Shown: positions 24,782-32,942 of the stretch, in pieces | Numbering within the stretch: position 1 is the stretch's first letter | How the letters are laid out: the number at the start of each line of letters is the position of its first letter | NCBI GenBank assembly: GCA_902461935.1 | Contig: CABPZP010000017.1 | Location: forward strand, 1 to 33,420 | DNA length: 33,420 bases | Direction of reading: 5' to 3' | Source of the DNA: Merdicola sp905200315 | GTDB taxonomy: Bacteria > Bacillota > Clostridia > TANB77 > CAG-508 | Translations under genes and position numbers: made by a program | The notes under the pieces: generated by a model | What the model saw: the letters and a program-made list of their open reading frames with translations, nothing else | Database searches by the model: none | Told to the model about the DNA's origin: nothing

Positions 24782-25912
24782 ATGAAAAATACTGGAAAAT
24801 TAGCTAAAACTAAAAAAATATTTTTAAGGTTAATAATAATAACTTTTTTAGTTTTAATTTTCTGGTGGTTATATGGAATATATGCAAAGATAGAAGTTTC
24901 AGATAATATTCAAGAAAATTCAAAATATACAGCAGAAAAAACAGACCTAACAGTAAAAGAAGCGGAGGAAAAGAGTAAAACAATATCAGATACAATAGAA
25001 GAGGCAAATAGGGCAGTGGTTGGAATTTCAAAAATAAAAAATATGGGTACAAGTATATTTACAAATGGTAGTAGTTCAAATTTAGGAATTGGAACAGGCT
25101 TTATAGTTTCAAAAGATGGGTATATTGTAACAAATGAACATGTTGCAGGAGAAAAATTTAGTAATTGCTATGTAACATTAGAAAACGGAAAGTCATTTAC
25201 AGGAAATGTAGTATGGTCAGATAGTAATTTAGATATAAGCATAGTAAAAATAAATATGAAAAATTTAGATTATATTTCATTAGGAGATAGTAATGAAAGT
25301 AGAATAGGAGAAACAGTATATGCAATAGGAAATCCAGTAGGATATGAATTTCAAAGAACAGTTACAAGTGGAATAATAAGTGCGGTAGACAGAACAGTTA
25401 AATTTACGGAAAATGACCAAGAAATATATATGGCAGATTTAATTCAAACAGATGCAACAATAAATCCTGGAAATAGTGGAGGACCACTAATAAAACCAGA
25501 TGGAACAGTTATAGCTGTAAATTCAGTAAAAATAACCAGTGCAGAAGGAATAGGTTTTGCAGTACCAATAAACGTTATAAAACCAGTGGTTCAAAAATTC
25601 ATAGAAACAGGAAACTTTGAAGAAGCAACAATAGGAGTATTTGCATACGACAAAAATGTAATACCATATTTGAATAACGGAATAAAATTCGAAAATGGAA
25701 TATATGTAGAAGAAGTAACAAAAAACAGTAGTGCAGAAAATTCAGGGATAAAAAAAGGAGATATAATAACAAAAATAGATGGAAAAGAAATAAACAAAAT
25801 GAACGAATTAAAAGAATATATATATACAAAAAATCCAGGAGACGAAATAAACTTGACAATATTGCGAAACAAAAATACAATAGAAACAAAAGTTACTTTA
25901 ACAAAAAAATAA
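24782..25912 (+). CDS. HtrA/DegP-like membrane-anchored serine protease with PDZ domain
   Basis: HtrA proteases degrade or refold damaged proteins outside the membrane. This 376-aa protein has a short cytosolic N-terminus and one membrane helix (about 13-33). A linker leads to a trypsin-like domain with triad H120 (TNEHV), D151 (SNLDISIVKI) and S232 (NPGNSGGPL), then a single PDZ domain (about 280-373). Size and layout match HtrA/YyxA-type proteins of Firmicutes. Its ribosome binding site is GGAGG, and a terminator follows. It is divergent from the NRPS operon, sharing the 160-base gap. If the NRPS makes a peptide aldehyde, which as a class inhibits cysteine and serine proteases, a nearby protease could be a target or a tolerance factor; this is speculation, and HtrA is a common housekeeping gene. 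I see no convincing promoter for it. Confidence 0.93.
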   Translation: MKNTGKLAKTKKIFLRLIIITFLVLIFWWLYGIYAKIEVSDNIQENSKYTAEKTDLTVKEAEEKSKTISDTIEEANRAVVGISKIKNMGTSIFTNGSSSNLGIGTGFIVSKDGYIVTNEHVAGEKFSNCYVTLENGKSFTGNVVWSDSNLDISIVKINMKNLDYISLGDSNESRIGETVYAIGNPVGYEFQRTVTSGIISAVDRTVKFTENDQEIYMADLIQTDATINPGNSGGPLIKPDGTVIAVNSVKITSAEGIGFAVPINVIKPVVQKFIETGNFEEATIGVFAYDKNVIPYLNNGIKFENGIYVEEVTKNSSAENSGIKKGDIITKIDGKEINKMNELKEYIYTKNPGDEINLTILRNKNTIETKVTLTKK

Positions 25913-25919
25913 AAACAAC

Positions 25920-25958
25920 TCACATCTGAAAACTTTAGTAAGTTAGGTGTGATTTTTT
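25920..25958 (+). terminator. Terminator of the HtrA-like gene
   Basis: TCACATCT (25920-25927) pairs with AGGTGTGA (25945-25952) with one T-G wobble. An inner stem AACTT/AAGTT extends it. Six T follow. Confidence 0.8.
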
Positions 25959-26012
25959 ATATATATTTGTTAAAGCAATTATGTAATAAAATATGTAGGA
26001 GAAAGTTTGAAT

Positions 26013-26468
26013 ATGGAAATTTACAATTTAAAAGAAAAGATGAAATATTTAGATGAAGTTGCAAGGCTAGAATATGAAGAATGGGCTGATAATAAAGAAG
26101 AAAATAAAAAAGAAAGAATTGAAAGAAAAAAGAAAAAGATTTGTAGTATGTTTAAAGATAAATCGTTTTGTAAATTAATTTTAATAGAAAAAAATGAATT
26201 AATAGGATTTATATCAATTTTTCCAAGAGATTGTGAAGAAGAAAAAGAATTAACACCTTGGTATGCAACAATGTATGTAAAAAAAGAATACAGAAAACAT
26301 GGATATTCACGAATATTAAACAATGCAATATTAAAAGAAGCAAAAAATAGATGCTTTTCAACTATATATTTAAAAACAGATTTAAAAAATTATTATGATA
26401 AGTTTGGTGCAATATTTATAAAAGAATTAAAAACAGGTGAATTGCTATATAAATTTGAGAATTTTTAA
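26013..26468 (+). CDS. GNAT family N-acetyltransferase
   Basis: This small cytosolic protein (151 aa from this start) has the GNAT fold: an N-terminal helix rich in charged residues, then strands with LIEKNELIGFISIF. The acetyl-CoA-binding segment YVKKEYRKHGYSRILNNAI corresponds to motif A (here R-K-H-G-Y, near the usual R/Q-x-x-G-x-G/A). The C-terminal KTDLKNYYDKFGA pattern, typical of GNATs, also fits. Substrate unknown. The ATG at 26013 is 11 bases after AGGAG (25997-26001); a TTG at 26007 is 5 bases after it and is an equally possible start, adding two residues. It sits between the HtrA-like gene and the DUF4153-like gene, with no clear functional link. Confidence 0.85.
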   Translation: MEIYNLKEKMKYLDEVARLEYEEWADNKEENKKERIERKKKKICSMFKDKSFCKLILIEKNELIGFISIFPRDCEEEKELTPWYATMYVKKEYRKHGYSRILNNAILKEAKNRCFSTIYLKTDLKNYYDKFGAIFIKELKTGELLYKFENF

Positions 26469-26517
26469 TGAAATATTAATTATAGTAGGTAACTTAAATT
26501 AAGCAATTTTATATAAT

Positions 26518-26546
26518 TTGCCAAAAACAAAAATATAATATAAAAT
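26518..26546 (+). promoter_or_regulatory. Promoter of the DUF4153-like gene
   Basis: TTGCCA at 26518-26523 and TAAAAT at 26541-26546 are separated by 17 bases, about 30 bases before the ATG at 26576. Confidence 0.6.
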
Positions 26547-26575
26547 AGAGCAAAATAAAAAAAGGGGGAAAACAT

Positions 26576-28129
26576 ATGCAAATTGCTGTAATACTTTCAT
26601 TAATATTAAGTGTGTGGCATTCAATATTATTTTTTAGGCAAAGTGTAGGTATATCTGTAATTTTATTTGCTATACCAACAATATTTGCTACAATGTATGT
26701 TTTAGAAAAGTTAGGAAAAATAAAAAATAAAAAAGCATATATTCTTACAGTACCAATACTTATATTAAGCAGTACATATCTATTTTTTAACAATACATAT
26801 TTTAACATATTAAATATATTTGTAATTCTAGCTTTATTTGCTTCAATGATAACATGGGCTATAAGTGATAAATTAAAATTGGCGCATTTCTTTGAAAAGA
26901 TATTTAATATTATAGTTGGACCAATAGAATTTTTAGGAAAGGGAATTTCTATAATAAGAGATACACTATTTACAACAAGTAAAGATAAGCCTAAAGTAGC
27001 AATGTTTAAAAGAATTCTAAAAGCTATAATAATTGCAATACCAATATTAATAGTAATTTTATTTTTATTAATTTCAGCGGATGATGAGTTTGCAAAATTG
27101 TTTAGTGGTTTAGCAGATTATATTATAAAAATATTTACAAATTGGGAAATTCTATATTTTATATTAAGAATTGCAATAATAATAATTTTATTTATCTATT
27201 TCGTAAGCTTTATATATAATTTAACAAATAAAAAAAGCTCATATAATGTAATAGAAAAAGTTTCAAAAACTAAAAAAATAAAAATTGATATATTTACAGT
27301 AAACACTATACTCACAGTTTTAAATATTGTTTATTTAATATTTACAACAGTTCAACTAATACATATAGGTGATAATGTTTCAATTGAAAAGTTATCTACA
27401 ACAGCAAGACAAGGATTCTTTCAACTTATGGTAGTTTCAATTATTAACTTTATTTTAGTAATTATTACAACTATAAATAGCAGTGAAGAGGGAAAAACAG
27501 CGAAAAATTATAAAAAAATTATGAACATCATAATGATAATTTTTACAGTTGTTATATTAGCAGTGTCTGTTCAAAAAATGATGTTATATGTTAATAGATA
27601 TGGATTTACATATTTAAGAATTTTCGTATTATTTACATTGGCAACAGAAGCACTATTAATAATTCCAACTATAATGTATATAGTAAAAGAAAAAATGAAT
27701 TTATTTTATTCATATCTTGCAATAATTATAATAATGTACACTTTACTAAACGTTGTGAATATAGATAAATTTATAGCAAAACAAAATATAGATTTATATT
27801 TTAAAACAGGTAAAATAGATTTGGATTATTTAAAAGACTTGAAAAGTGCAGATGCTAAAATAGAAATAAAAAGAATTCTAAATAATGAAAAAAATACCGA
27901 AAATCTAAATGTAGATGTAAACAACTATCTATATAAAGTTGAAAATGATATAAAAAGAGATGTAGAGAAAAATAAATTTACATGGCAATCTTTTAACTTT
28001 GCAAGAAACAGAATGAGAAAAGAAATAGAAGGCTTAAATTTAGAACATCAAAGTTATAATTATAAGAAAAATAAATATAACTTTGATGATAATTATTCAT
28101 ATGATATAGATGAAGATTTTAATATATAA
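26576..28129 (+). CDS. DUF4153/DUF4173-like polytopic membrane protein
   Basis: This 517-aa membrane protein has about eleven to twelve hydrophobic helices in the first 410 residues and a charged, probably cytosolic C-terminal region (about 420-517). The segments ARQGFFQLMVVSIINF (about 284-299) and RYGFTYLRIFVLF (about 342-354) are what I recall as hallmarks of the DUF4153/DUF4173 family, whose function is unknown. A GGGGGAAA ribosome binding site precedes the ATG. The C-terminus is rich in Tyr, Asn and Asp (NYKKNKYNFDDNYSYDIDEDFNI pattern at the end). It ends at a strong bidirectional hairpin shared with the convergent L,D-transpeptidase gene. Confidence 0.82.
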   Translation: MQIAVILSLILSVWHSILFFRQSVGISVILFAIPTIFATMYVLEKLGKIKNKKAYILTVPILILSSTYLFFNNTYFNILNIFVILALFASMITWAISDKLKLAHFFEKIFNIIVGPIEFLGKGISIIRDTLFTTSKDKPKVAMFKRILKAIIIAIPILIVILFLLISADDEFAKLFSGLADYIIKIFTNWEILYFILRIAIIIILFIYFVSFIYNLTNKKSSYNVIEKVSKTKKIKIDIFTVNTILTVLNIVYLIFTTVQLIHIGDNVSIEKLSTTARQGFFQLMVVSIINFILVIITTINSSEEGKTAKNYKKIMNIIMIIFTVVILAVSVQKMMLYVNRYGFTYLRIFVLFTLATEALLIIPTIMYIVKEKMNLFYSYLAIIIIMYTLLNVVNIDKFIAKQNIDLYFKTGKIDLDYLKDLKSADAKIEIKRILNNEKNTENLNVDVNNYLYKVENDIKRDVEKNKFTWQSFNFARNRMRKEIEGLNLEHQSYNYKKNKYNFDDNYSYDIDEDFNI

Positions 28130-28170
28130 AAATAAATGAAGGTGGAAATTAATCCACCTTCATTTATTTT
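28129..28170. terminator. Bidirectional terminator between convergent genes
   Basis: An 18-bp perfect stem (28129-28146 with 28153-28170) around AATTAA covers the stop of the DUF4153-like gene on one side and the last codons and stop of the transpeptidase gene on the other. A/T runs at both ends allow termination both ways. Confidence 0.88.
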
Positions 28171-28685
28171 GTTTTAATTTCTATTTTTGTATCTGCATCT
28201 ATGTTATTTACTAATGTACTCATATCAATTCTATTTATAGCAACACAACCATGTGTTGCAGTGTTATTGCTACAATGAAGAAATATTGCACTACCTTTAC
28301 ATGGAACATTATTAGGATTAGATTTTATTTCTAATAAATATTCATATTGAATAGGAAAATCTATTAAATGTTCGCTTGAATTCCAATCTTTTTGTATTTT
28401 AGTTATATCAACTAATTGGTTGTAATACTTAGAATTACAATCATCTACCCAATACATATTAGAATTTATTTGAATATAGTTGTAATTAGAATTAAAAATT
28501 TTTTTATGTGTTCCAAGTAATAGTCCAATAGAAAACTCACCTATAGGAGTGCAATTATCGCCTTCGTGTTTATCTGTAGTTACTCCATTTTTTCCAATAA
28601 ATGCAGAAGTTTCAATTCCACATTTAGGAAATTTTAAAATTACATTATTTGAACTAATTAAAGTAGTAATTTTATTATTTAGCAT
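28164..28685 (-). CDS. L,D-transpeptidase catalytic (YkuD) domain protein
   Basis: YkuD-type enzymes form 3-3 cross-links or attach proteins in peptidoglycan using a catalytic cysteine. This 173-aa protein shows the motif H137 and T144-H145-G146-C147 (the usual H...S/T-H-G-C), and the early GxxTPxGxF-like segment (NCTPIGEFSIG, about 44-54). It has no signal peptide or membrane helix, which is unusual for an enzyme acting on the wall, although stand-alone YkuD-fold proteins of this sort are known in Clostridia. Its start codon is 11 bases after the flippase gene stop, with AAGGAGG before it, so the two genes form an operon. A cell-wall role fits both. Confidence 0.82.
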   Translation of the reverse strand: MLNNKITTLISSNNVILKFPKCGIETSAFIGKNGVTTDKHEGDNCTPIGEFSIGLLLGTHKKIFNSNYNYIQINSNMYWVDDCNSKYYNQLVDITKIQKDWNSSEHLIDFPIQYEYLLEIKSNPNNVPCKGSAIFLHCSNNTATHGCVAINRIDMSTLVNNIDADTKIEIKTK

Positions 28686-28696
28686 AATAAGCCTCC

Positions 28697-30190
28697 TTAA
28701 ATAATTTTTCTATCTAAAAATTTTAAAATTAACAAATAAAATACAATAAACATACAGATGAGAATAATTAAATTAACAATATGTAAGTCAAAAAATTCTT
28801 TAAAAATAAATATTAATAAAATGCTACAAATTAAGCTAAAAGCAGGTTTTATAATATTGGTAATATCAAATTTAAAGTGAGTTTCTTTTATTAATATTCT
28901 TAAGCTCAAAGTAAAGTTTAGAGTTTCACTAAATAAAATTACAAATAAATAACCTTTAATACCAACTACAGGAAGTAGAAAATAAATAAATCCTAAACAA
29001 GAAAGTAAATCTAAAATATTAATGCCCATAACTTTAACTTGCAAATCTAATCCTTTTAAAATACTATCTACAACTTTATCTAAATAAATTAAAATAATAG
29101 TAGGAGATAGAACAACTAAATACATAGAAAGTTCAGGCATGTTATAAATAATAGTACAAAGCTCTTTACTAAAACATAAAAATATTCCAAAAATGCAAGT
29201 AGAAAAATATAAAGTATATTTAATAATTTTAGTGATATTATAATTTATTTGAATCCTTTTATTTTGAACATTGTACTCTGAAAATTCTGGTATAAGCAAA
29301 TTGCAAAAAGATAATATAAAAATACTAGGAAACATTATAATAGGCATTACCATACCGCTAACTTGGCCATACTGAGAAAGAGCAGTTCCACAAGATATAC
29401 CAGACTTTTCTAATCTAAAGGGAATAAGTAATTGTTGTAAAGTAGAAAGCCCAGACCTAACATATGAAGTAAAAGCAATAGGCAAAGAAATGTGAAGCAA
29501 TTTTCCTACAAATTTAGAATTGCTTTTAGGTGACATTTTATATTGTTTAGAATCTATTTTATATAAAATAAATATAAAAACAAAAGAAAATACCTCAGAA
29601 ATGGTAGCTCCCAAAACCAAAGAAATGCAGGCATAATCAACCGTTGGAGGCATAAATAAATTTATTAAATAAGTAACTATAATTATTTGTATAATTTGTT
29701 CAAAAATTTCCGAAAAGGCAGTTTTAGAAACACGTCTTACGGCAGAAAAGTAGCCCTTTAAGGCTGCAGATAAGGCTAAAAAAGGAAGTGAAAAAGAAAT
29801 AATATATAGCGGTGTAAAAGAAACCTTACCATGTAGCCAGTTTGTAGAAATAAAAGGTGTAAAAGTAAATAACAAAACTCCAGCTAGACCACCAAATAAA
29901 AGACTATAAGCTAAACAATATCTCATTGACTTTTTTATATTTCCAGAAAAACCTTTAGCAATTTCTTCAGAAATAATTCTCATGCAAGATAAATTAATAC
30001 CAGAAAGAGCAAAAGTAATAAAAAAAGTATACACAGACATTAAAAGTTGAAACACACCAACAGATTCAGAGCCAATTTTATTGGAAATATAAACATTAAA
30101 AAATAAACCTATTGTTTGTAATAAAAAAGATGTAGCAGTTAAAACAATTCCATTTATTAAAAAAACTTTCAACTTCCTCAAAAAAATCAC
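28697..30190 (-). CDS. SpoVB/MOP-family polysaccharide or lipid-linked flippase
   Basis: This 497-aa protein has about fourteen membrane helices in the MOP (MATE-like) fold used by lipid II and polysaccharide flippases. The N-terminal pattern (LLQTIGLFFNVYISNKIGSESVGVFQLLMSVY) and the segment LSAALKGYFSAVRRVSKTAFSEIFEQIIQI match the SpoVB branch of Firmicutes. In Bacillus SpoVB acts in spore cortex synthesis. The frame opens with GTG at 30190. A TTG at 30181 has AGGTGAT placed a few bases upstream and gives the more typical N-terminus MRKLKVFL, so the true start may be there. Its partner in the operon is the L,D-transpeptidase, which suggests envelope or spore-coat peptidoglycan work. Confidence 0.88.
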   Translation of the reverse strand: MIFLRKLKVFLINGIVLTATSFLLQTIGLFFNVYISNKIGSESVGVFQLLMSVYTFFITFALSGINLSCMRIISEEIAKGFSGNIKKSMRYCLAYSLLFGGLAGVLLFTFTPFISTNWLHGKVSFTPLYIISFSLPFLALSAALKGYFSAVRRVSKTAFSEIFEQIIQIIIVTYLINLFMPPTVDYACISLVLGATISEVFSFVFIFILYKIDSKQYKMSPKSNSKFVGKLLHISLPIAFTSYVRSGLSTLQQLLIPFRLEKSGISCGTALSQYGQVSGMVMPIIMFPSIFILSFCNLLIPEFSEYNVQNKRIQINYNITKIIKYTLYFSTCIFGIFLCFSKELCTIIYNMPELSMYLVVLSPTIILIYLDKVVDSILKGLDLQVKVMGINILDLLSCLGFIYFLLPVVGIKGYLFVILFSETLNFTLSLRILIKETHFKFDITNIIKPAFSLICSILLIFIFKEFFDLHIVNLIILICMFIVFYLLILKFLDRKII

Positions 30191-30255
30191 CTAAAAAAGT
30201 ATATGAGGAAAAAATAATAAAAATTCAAATTATTATATTTCTAATGTAAAACGTT

Positions 30256-30282
30256 GTAGGGGTCGACGCCTCTGTCGACCCG
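30256..30282 (+). repeat. REP-like GTAG hairpin element, copy 4 (diverged)
   Basis: This copy keeps GTAG and the GGGTCG/CGACCC stem, but the mismatch position has become A-T, so the stem extends to seven pairs before C-G and G-T pairs and a CCTC loop. The inner sequence differs from the other copies while the fold is kept. It lies between the flippase gene and the oleate hydratase gene. Confidence 0.8.
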
Positions 30283-30306
30283 TATATATTTTTTTTAAAA
30301 TAAAAA

Positions 30307-32082
30307 TTAAATTAAATTATATTTTTTTATTAAATCTTCAATAACTGTTCCTTCAATTTCTTTTAAGCCTTTTTTTAGAGCCATATTTGCAGTAAAAGGC
30401 AATTTTAAATCTGTAATTTTTTTACCATCCATCATTTTAGAGGTTGAATCTAGTAAAACACGAACATCGTAGCAAGAGCCGAAAACTTCTGGAACACCTC
30501 TATCAATATCCAATAATGTGTAAACAGCTTCCATAGCAGTTCTTACAGAATATTCTGTTGTAAATACTGTATCTCTAACTGTATCTGCAAATTGACCTAA
30601 AAATGCAAAGTTTTTACATCCATCAGGAACAACTTTTGGTCTATCACCAGCAGTTCTAGGCATAAAGAATGCAGTTATATATGGCATCATACAAGGAACA
30701 CAGCTAGCAGAGTTAGTTGCTAATTCTTCTATTTTATTTTCTGGAACACCTAAATGATAAAGCCATTCTTCTGTTATTTCTTTACCTGTACATTCTCTCA
30801 TTGGTTTCTTTATATAATTTCCTGGAACATTAGTAAATAATCCATAAACCCATACAACAAGTTGGTCTTTTGGTTGATTTTTAAAGTGGGGTTGTCTATT
30901 TATAGTCCAACTTAACATCCAATTTGAATCCTTTACAGAAACTATGCCTCCAGTTACAACTCTACCACTGAAAGGATCTCTTTTACAAATTTTTTGTATA
31001 TATGGTGGAATTTTATCATCTAAAGTTGTTACAGTTGCAGACTCCCAATTTGTTTTAGAAATATCTGTGCAGAATTTATCTGGATGTCCAAATTCCTCAT
31101 TTTGTATAGCAATTTTTCTCCACAATTCCCAACAAGCACCTTCTCCATTTTGAATAGTTAAATCTGGTGCAGTGTTTTGGTCTCCAAGCATTGCTTTTTC
31201 TGTACAACTTCCATTTGTTACAAAAACTAAATCATTTACTGTTAGTGGAATAGTTTCCTCATTTCCATTATGAATGCAAACAATTTCCTTAGCAATTTTT
31301 TTCTTTCCATCAATATCAAATAATACATTAGTTACTTTTGTATCATATTGAATTTGAACTCCATGACTTTCCAAATATTTTACCATTGGCAAAATTAAAG
31401 ATTCATATTGGTTATATTTTGTGAATTTAAGAGCAGAAAAATCAGGTAATCCACCAATATGATGAATAAATCTTTGAATATATAGTTTCATTTCTAGAGC
31501 ACTATGCCAAGTTTCAAAAGCAAACATAGTTCTCCAATATAACCAAAAGTTTGAAGCAAAGAATTCTTCTGTAAATACATCGTTAATTGTTTTATCATAT
31601 AAATCTTCATCTTTAGTCATAAATAATTTTATAATTTCCATAGATGCTTTTTCAGATAAACCAAATTTACCATCTGTGTGAGCATCTTCACCTCTATTAA
31701 CAGTTGCTCTCATTAATGAATAATTTGGATCTTTTTTATTAAGCCAATAATATTCATCTAAAACAGAAGCACCTTCTGTTTCTAAAGATGGAATTGAACG
31801 GAATAAATCCCATAAACATTCAAAGTGATTTTCCATTTCTCTTCCACCACGAATAATAAATCCTTTATTAGAATCTTTTATTCCATCACAGGCTCCACCA
31901 GATATTTTAGATTCTTCTAAAATATGAATATTTTCACCTTTCATTTGACCATCACGAACTAAAAAACAAGCAGCAGCAAGAGATGCAAGACCAGCACCAA
32001 CTAAGTATGCAGACTTATTATCAACTCCTTCTGGTTTTTTTGGATGAGCAAAAGCTTCATAATTTCCATTACTATAATACAT
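30307..32082 (-). CDS. ohyA: Oleate hydratase (MCRA family, FAD-dependent)
   Basis: Oleate hydratase adds water to the cis-9 double bond of oleic and related fatty acids, giving 10-hydroxy acids. It is a common detoxification step in gut Gram-positives. The protein is 591 aa, the usual length. The dinucleotide-binding loop is VGAGLASLAAA (about 28-38), followed by E at the end of the second strand (HILEES). The conserved segment RGGREMENHFECLWDLF (about 78-94) carries the glutamate assigned as catalytic in the family. The C-terminal part keeps TAGDRPKVVPDGCKNFAFLGQF. An AAAGGAGG ribosome binding site lies before the ATG. A TetR-type gene lies 97 bases upstream on the same strand, the usual arrangement for a fatty-acid-responsive regulator, though this is inferred. 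Confidence 0.95.
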   Translation of the reverse strand: MYYSNGNYEAFAHPKKPEGVDNKSAYLVGAGLASLAAACFLVRDGQMKGENIHILEESKISGGACDGIKDSNKGFIIRGGREMENHFECLWDLFRSIPSLETEGASVLDEYYWLNKKDPNYSLMRATVNRGEDAHTDGKFGLSEKASMEIIKLFMTKDEDLYDKTINDVFTEEFFASNFWLYWRTMFAFETWHSALEMKLYIQRFIHHIGGLPDFSALKFTKYNQYESLILPMVKYLESHGVQIQYDTKVTNVLFDIDGKKKIAKEIVCIHNGNEETIPLTVNDLVFVTNGSCTEKAMLGDQNTAPDLTIQNGEGACWELWRKIAIQNEEFGHPDKFCTDISKTNWESATVTTLDDKIPPYIQKICKRDPFSGRVVTGGIVSVKDSNWMLSWTINRQPHFKNQPKDQLVVWVYGLFTNVPGNYIKKPMRECTGKEITEEWLYHLGVPENKIEELATNSASCVPCMMPYITAFFMPRTAGDRPKVVPDGCKNFAFLGQFADTVRDTVFTTEYSVRTAMEAVYTLLDIDRGVPEVFGSCYDVRVLLDSTSKMMDGKKITDLKLPFTANMALKKGLKEIEGTVIEDLIKKYNLI

Positions 32083-32105
32083 ATAAATTCCTCCTTTGTA
32101 TAAGT

Positions 32106-32121
32106 TATTATAAAAATAATA
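32106..32121. promoter_or_regulatory. Possible operator over the ohyA -10 box
   Basis: TATTAT and ATAATA form inverted 6-bp arms around AAAA, overlapping the predicted -10 of ohyA. It could bind the TetR-type regulator; the sequence is AT-only, so confidence is low. Confidence 0.25.
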
Positions 32122-32136
32122 TTAAAAAATATACAA
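32107..32136 (-). promoter_or_regulatory. Possible promoter of ohyA
   Basis: On the minus strand TTGTAT (32136-32131) and TATAAT (32112-32107) are 18 bases apart, between the TetR terminator and the ohyA start. Confidence 0.45.
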
Positions 32137-32141
32137 TAAAC

Positions 32142-32184
32142 AAATAAAAGCAAATGTATAAAATTTATACACTTGCCTTTATTT
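32142..32184 (-). terminator. Terminator of the TetR-type gene
   Basis: TGTATAAA pairs with TTTATACA, and the stem extends outward with two mismatches through GCAA/TTGC and AAATAAA/TTTATTT. The minus strand is T-rich beyond it. It includes the TetR stop codon and separates the two transcripts. Confidence 0.65.
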
Positions 32185-32742
32185 GTCTAAATTTTGAAAA
32201 TTATAAAAAGCATTATCAAAACTTCCATCAATCATTACAGATAATTTATTAATAATAACTTTAGGTTTTTGTTTCATTCCAGACTCAATCCAATCTTGCA
32301 ATAACCCTACAAAACCATATTTATAAAAATTAGCAATAAACATTTTATCTTCATTACTAATATTAATATTCTTAGATTTTTCTTCAATTACATCCATAAT
32401 TAAAATATTAGTTTGAGCATAAATAAAATTTAATAGCAAATCTTTACTTATTGAATAATATGTATTTTTTACAAAATCCTTATTTTTAAGCACATATTCA
32501 AAGATATACATCAATCCCTGCTGCCAAGTTTCATAAGTAGCTTTTTCTTCTATCTCAAGTATAACTTCATTTTTATAAATCCACTCTAATAAATCATAAA
32601 TATCTTTAAAATGATAATAAAAAGTTTGCCTATTAACACCACAATTTTCGGTAATATCTTTTATAGTAATTTTATTAAATTTATATTTAGAGAGTAAATC
32701 TTTTAAGGAGCTAGCTAAAGCTTTTTTAGTAATATCTGACAT
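32179..32742 (-). CDS. TetR/AcrR family transcriptional regulator
   Basis: This 187-aa DNA-binding protein has the N-terminal TetR helix-turn-helix: FNKITIKDITENCGVNRQTFYYHFKDIYDLL (about 22-52), with the typical TFYYHF recognition helix. The C-terminal ligand domain is of the shorter type (TetR_C_8/DhaS-like), ending near FVGLLQDWIESGMKQ. Ligand is not readable from sequence. Position directly upstream of the oleate hydratase gene, on the same strand but with its own terminator, suggests it controls ohyA, perhaps in response to unsaturated fatty acids. AAAGGGA serves as ribosome binding site. Confidence 0.92.
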   Translation of the reverse strand: MSDITKKALASSLKDLLSKYKFNKITIKDITENCGVNRQTFYYHFKDIYDLLEWIYKNEVILEIEEKATYETWQQGLMYIFEYVLKNKDFVKNTYYSISKDLLLNFIYAQTNILIMDVIEEKSKNINISNEDKMFIANFYKYGFVGLLQDWIESGMKQKPKVIINKLSVMIDGSFDNAFYNFQNLDK

Positions 32743-32775
32743 ATAAAATCCCTTTCTAATTGAAAAATTGCCTTT

Positions 32776-32804
32776 ATTATACCACTACTAAAAATAGAAT
32801 ACAA
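32776..32804 (-). promoter_or_regulatory. Promoter of the TetR-type gene
   Basis: On the minus strand TTGTAT (32804-32799) and TATAAT (32781-32776) have 17-base spacing, 34 bases before the start codon at 32742. Confidence 0.65.
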
Positions 32805-32866
32805 AGATTAATTTAATAAATTGTATAAAGTAGTTTTATTAATTTTATCAAATATTGCATACAAAA

Positions 32867-32895
32867 TTGACATAAAACTACAAAAAGTGTATAAT
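32867..32895 (+). promoter_or_regulatory. Consensus sigma-A promoter of the 95-aa protein gene
   Basis: TTGACA at 32867-32872 and TATAAT at 32890-32895 with a 17-base spacer are a full consensus match, the only one in the window besides that of tRNA-Lys. Confidence 0.85.
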
Positions 32896-32942
32896 ATATT
32901 ACGTAATTAAAGTAATAAAAACATCTTATAGGAGGTAGCAAC

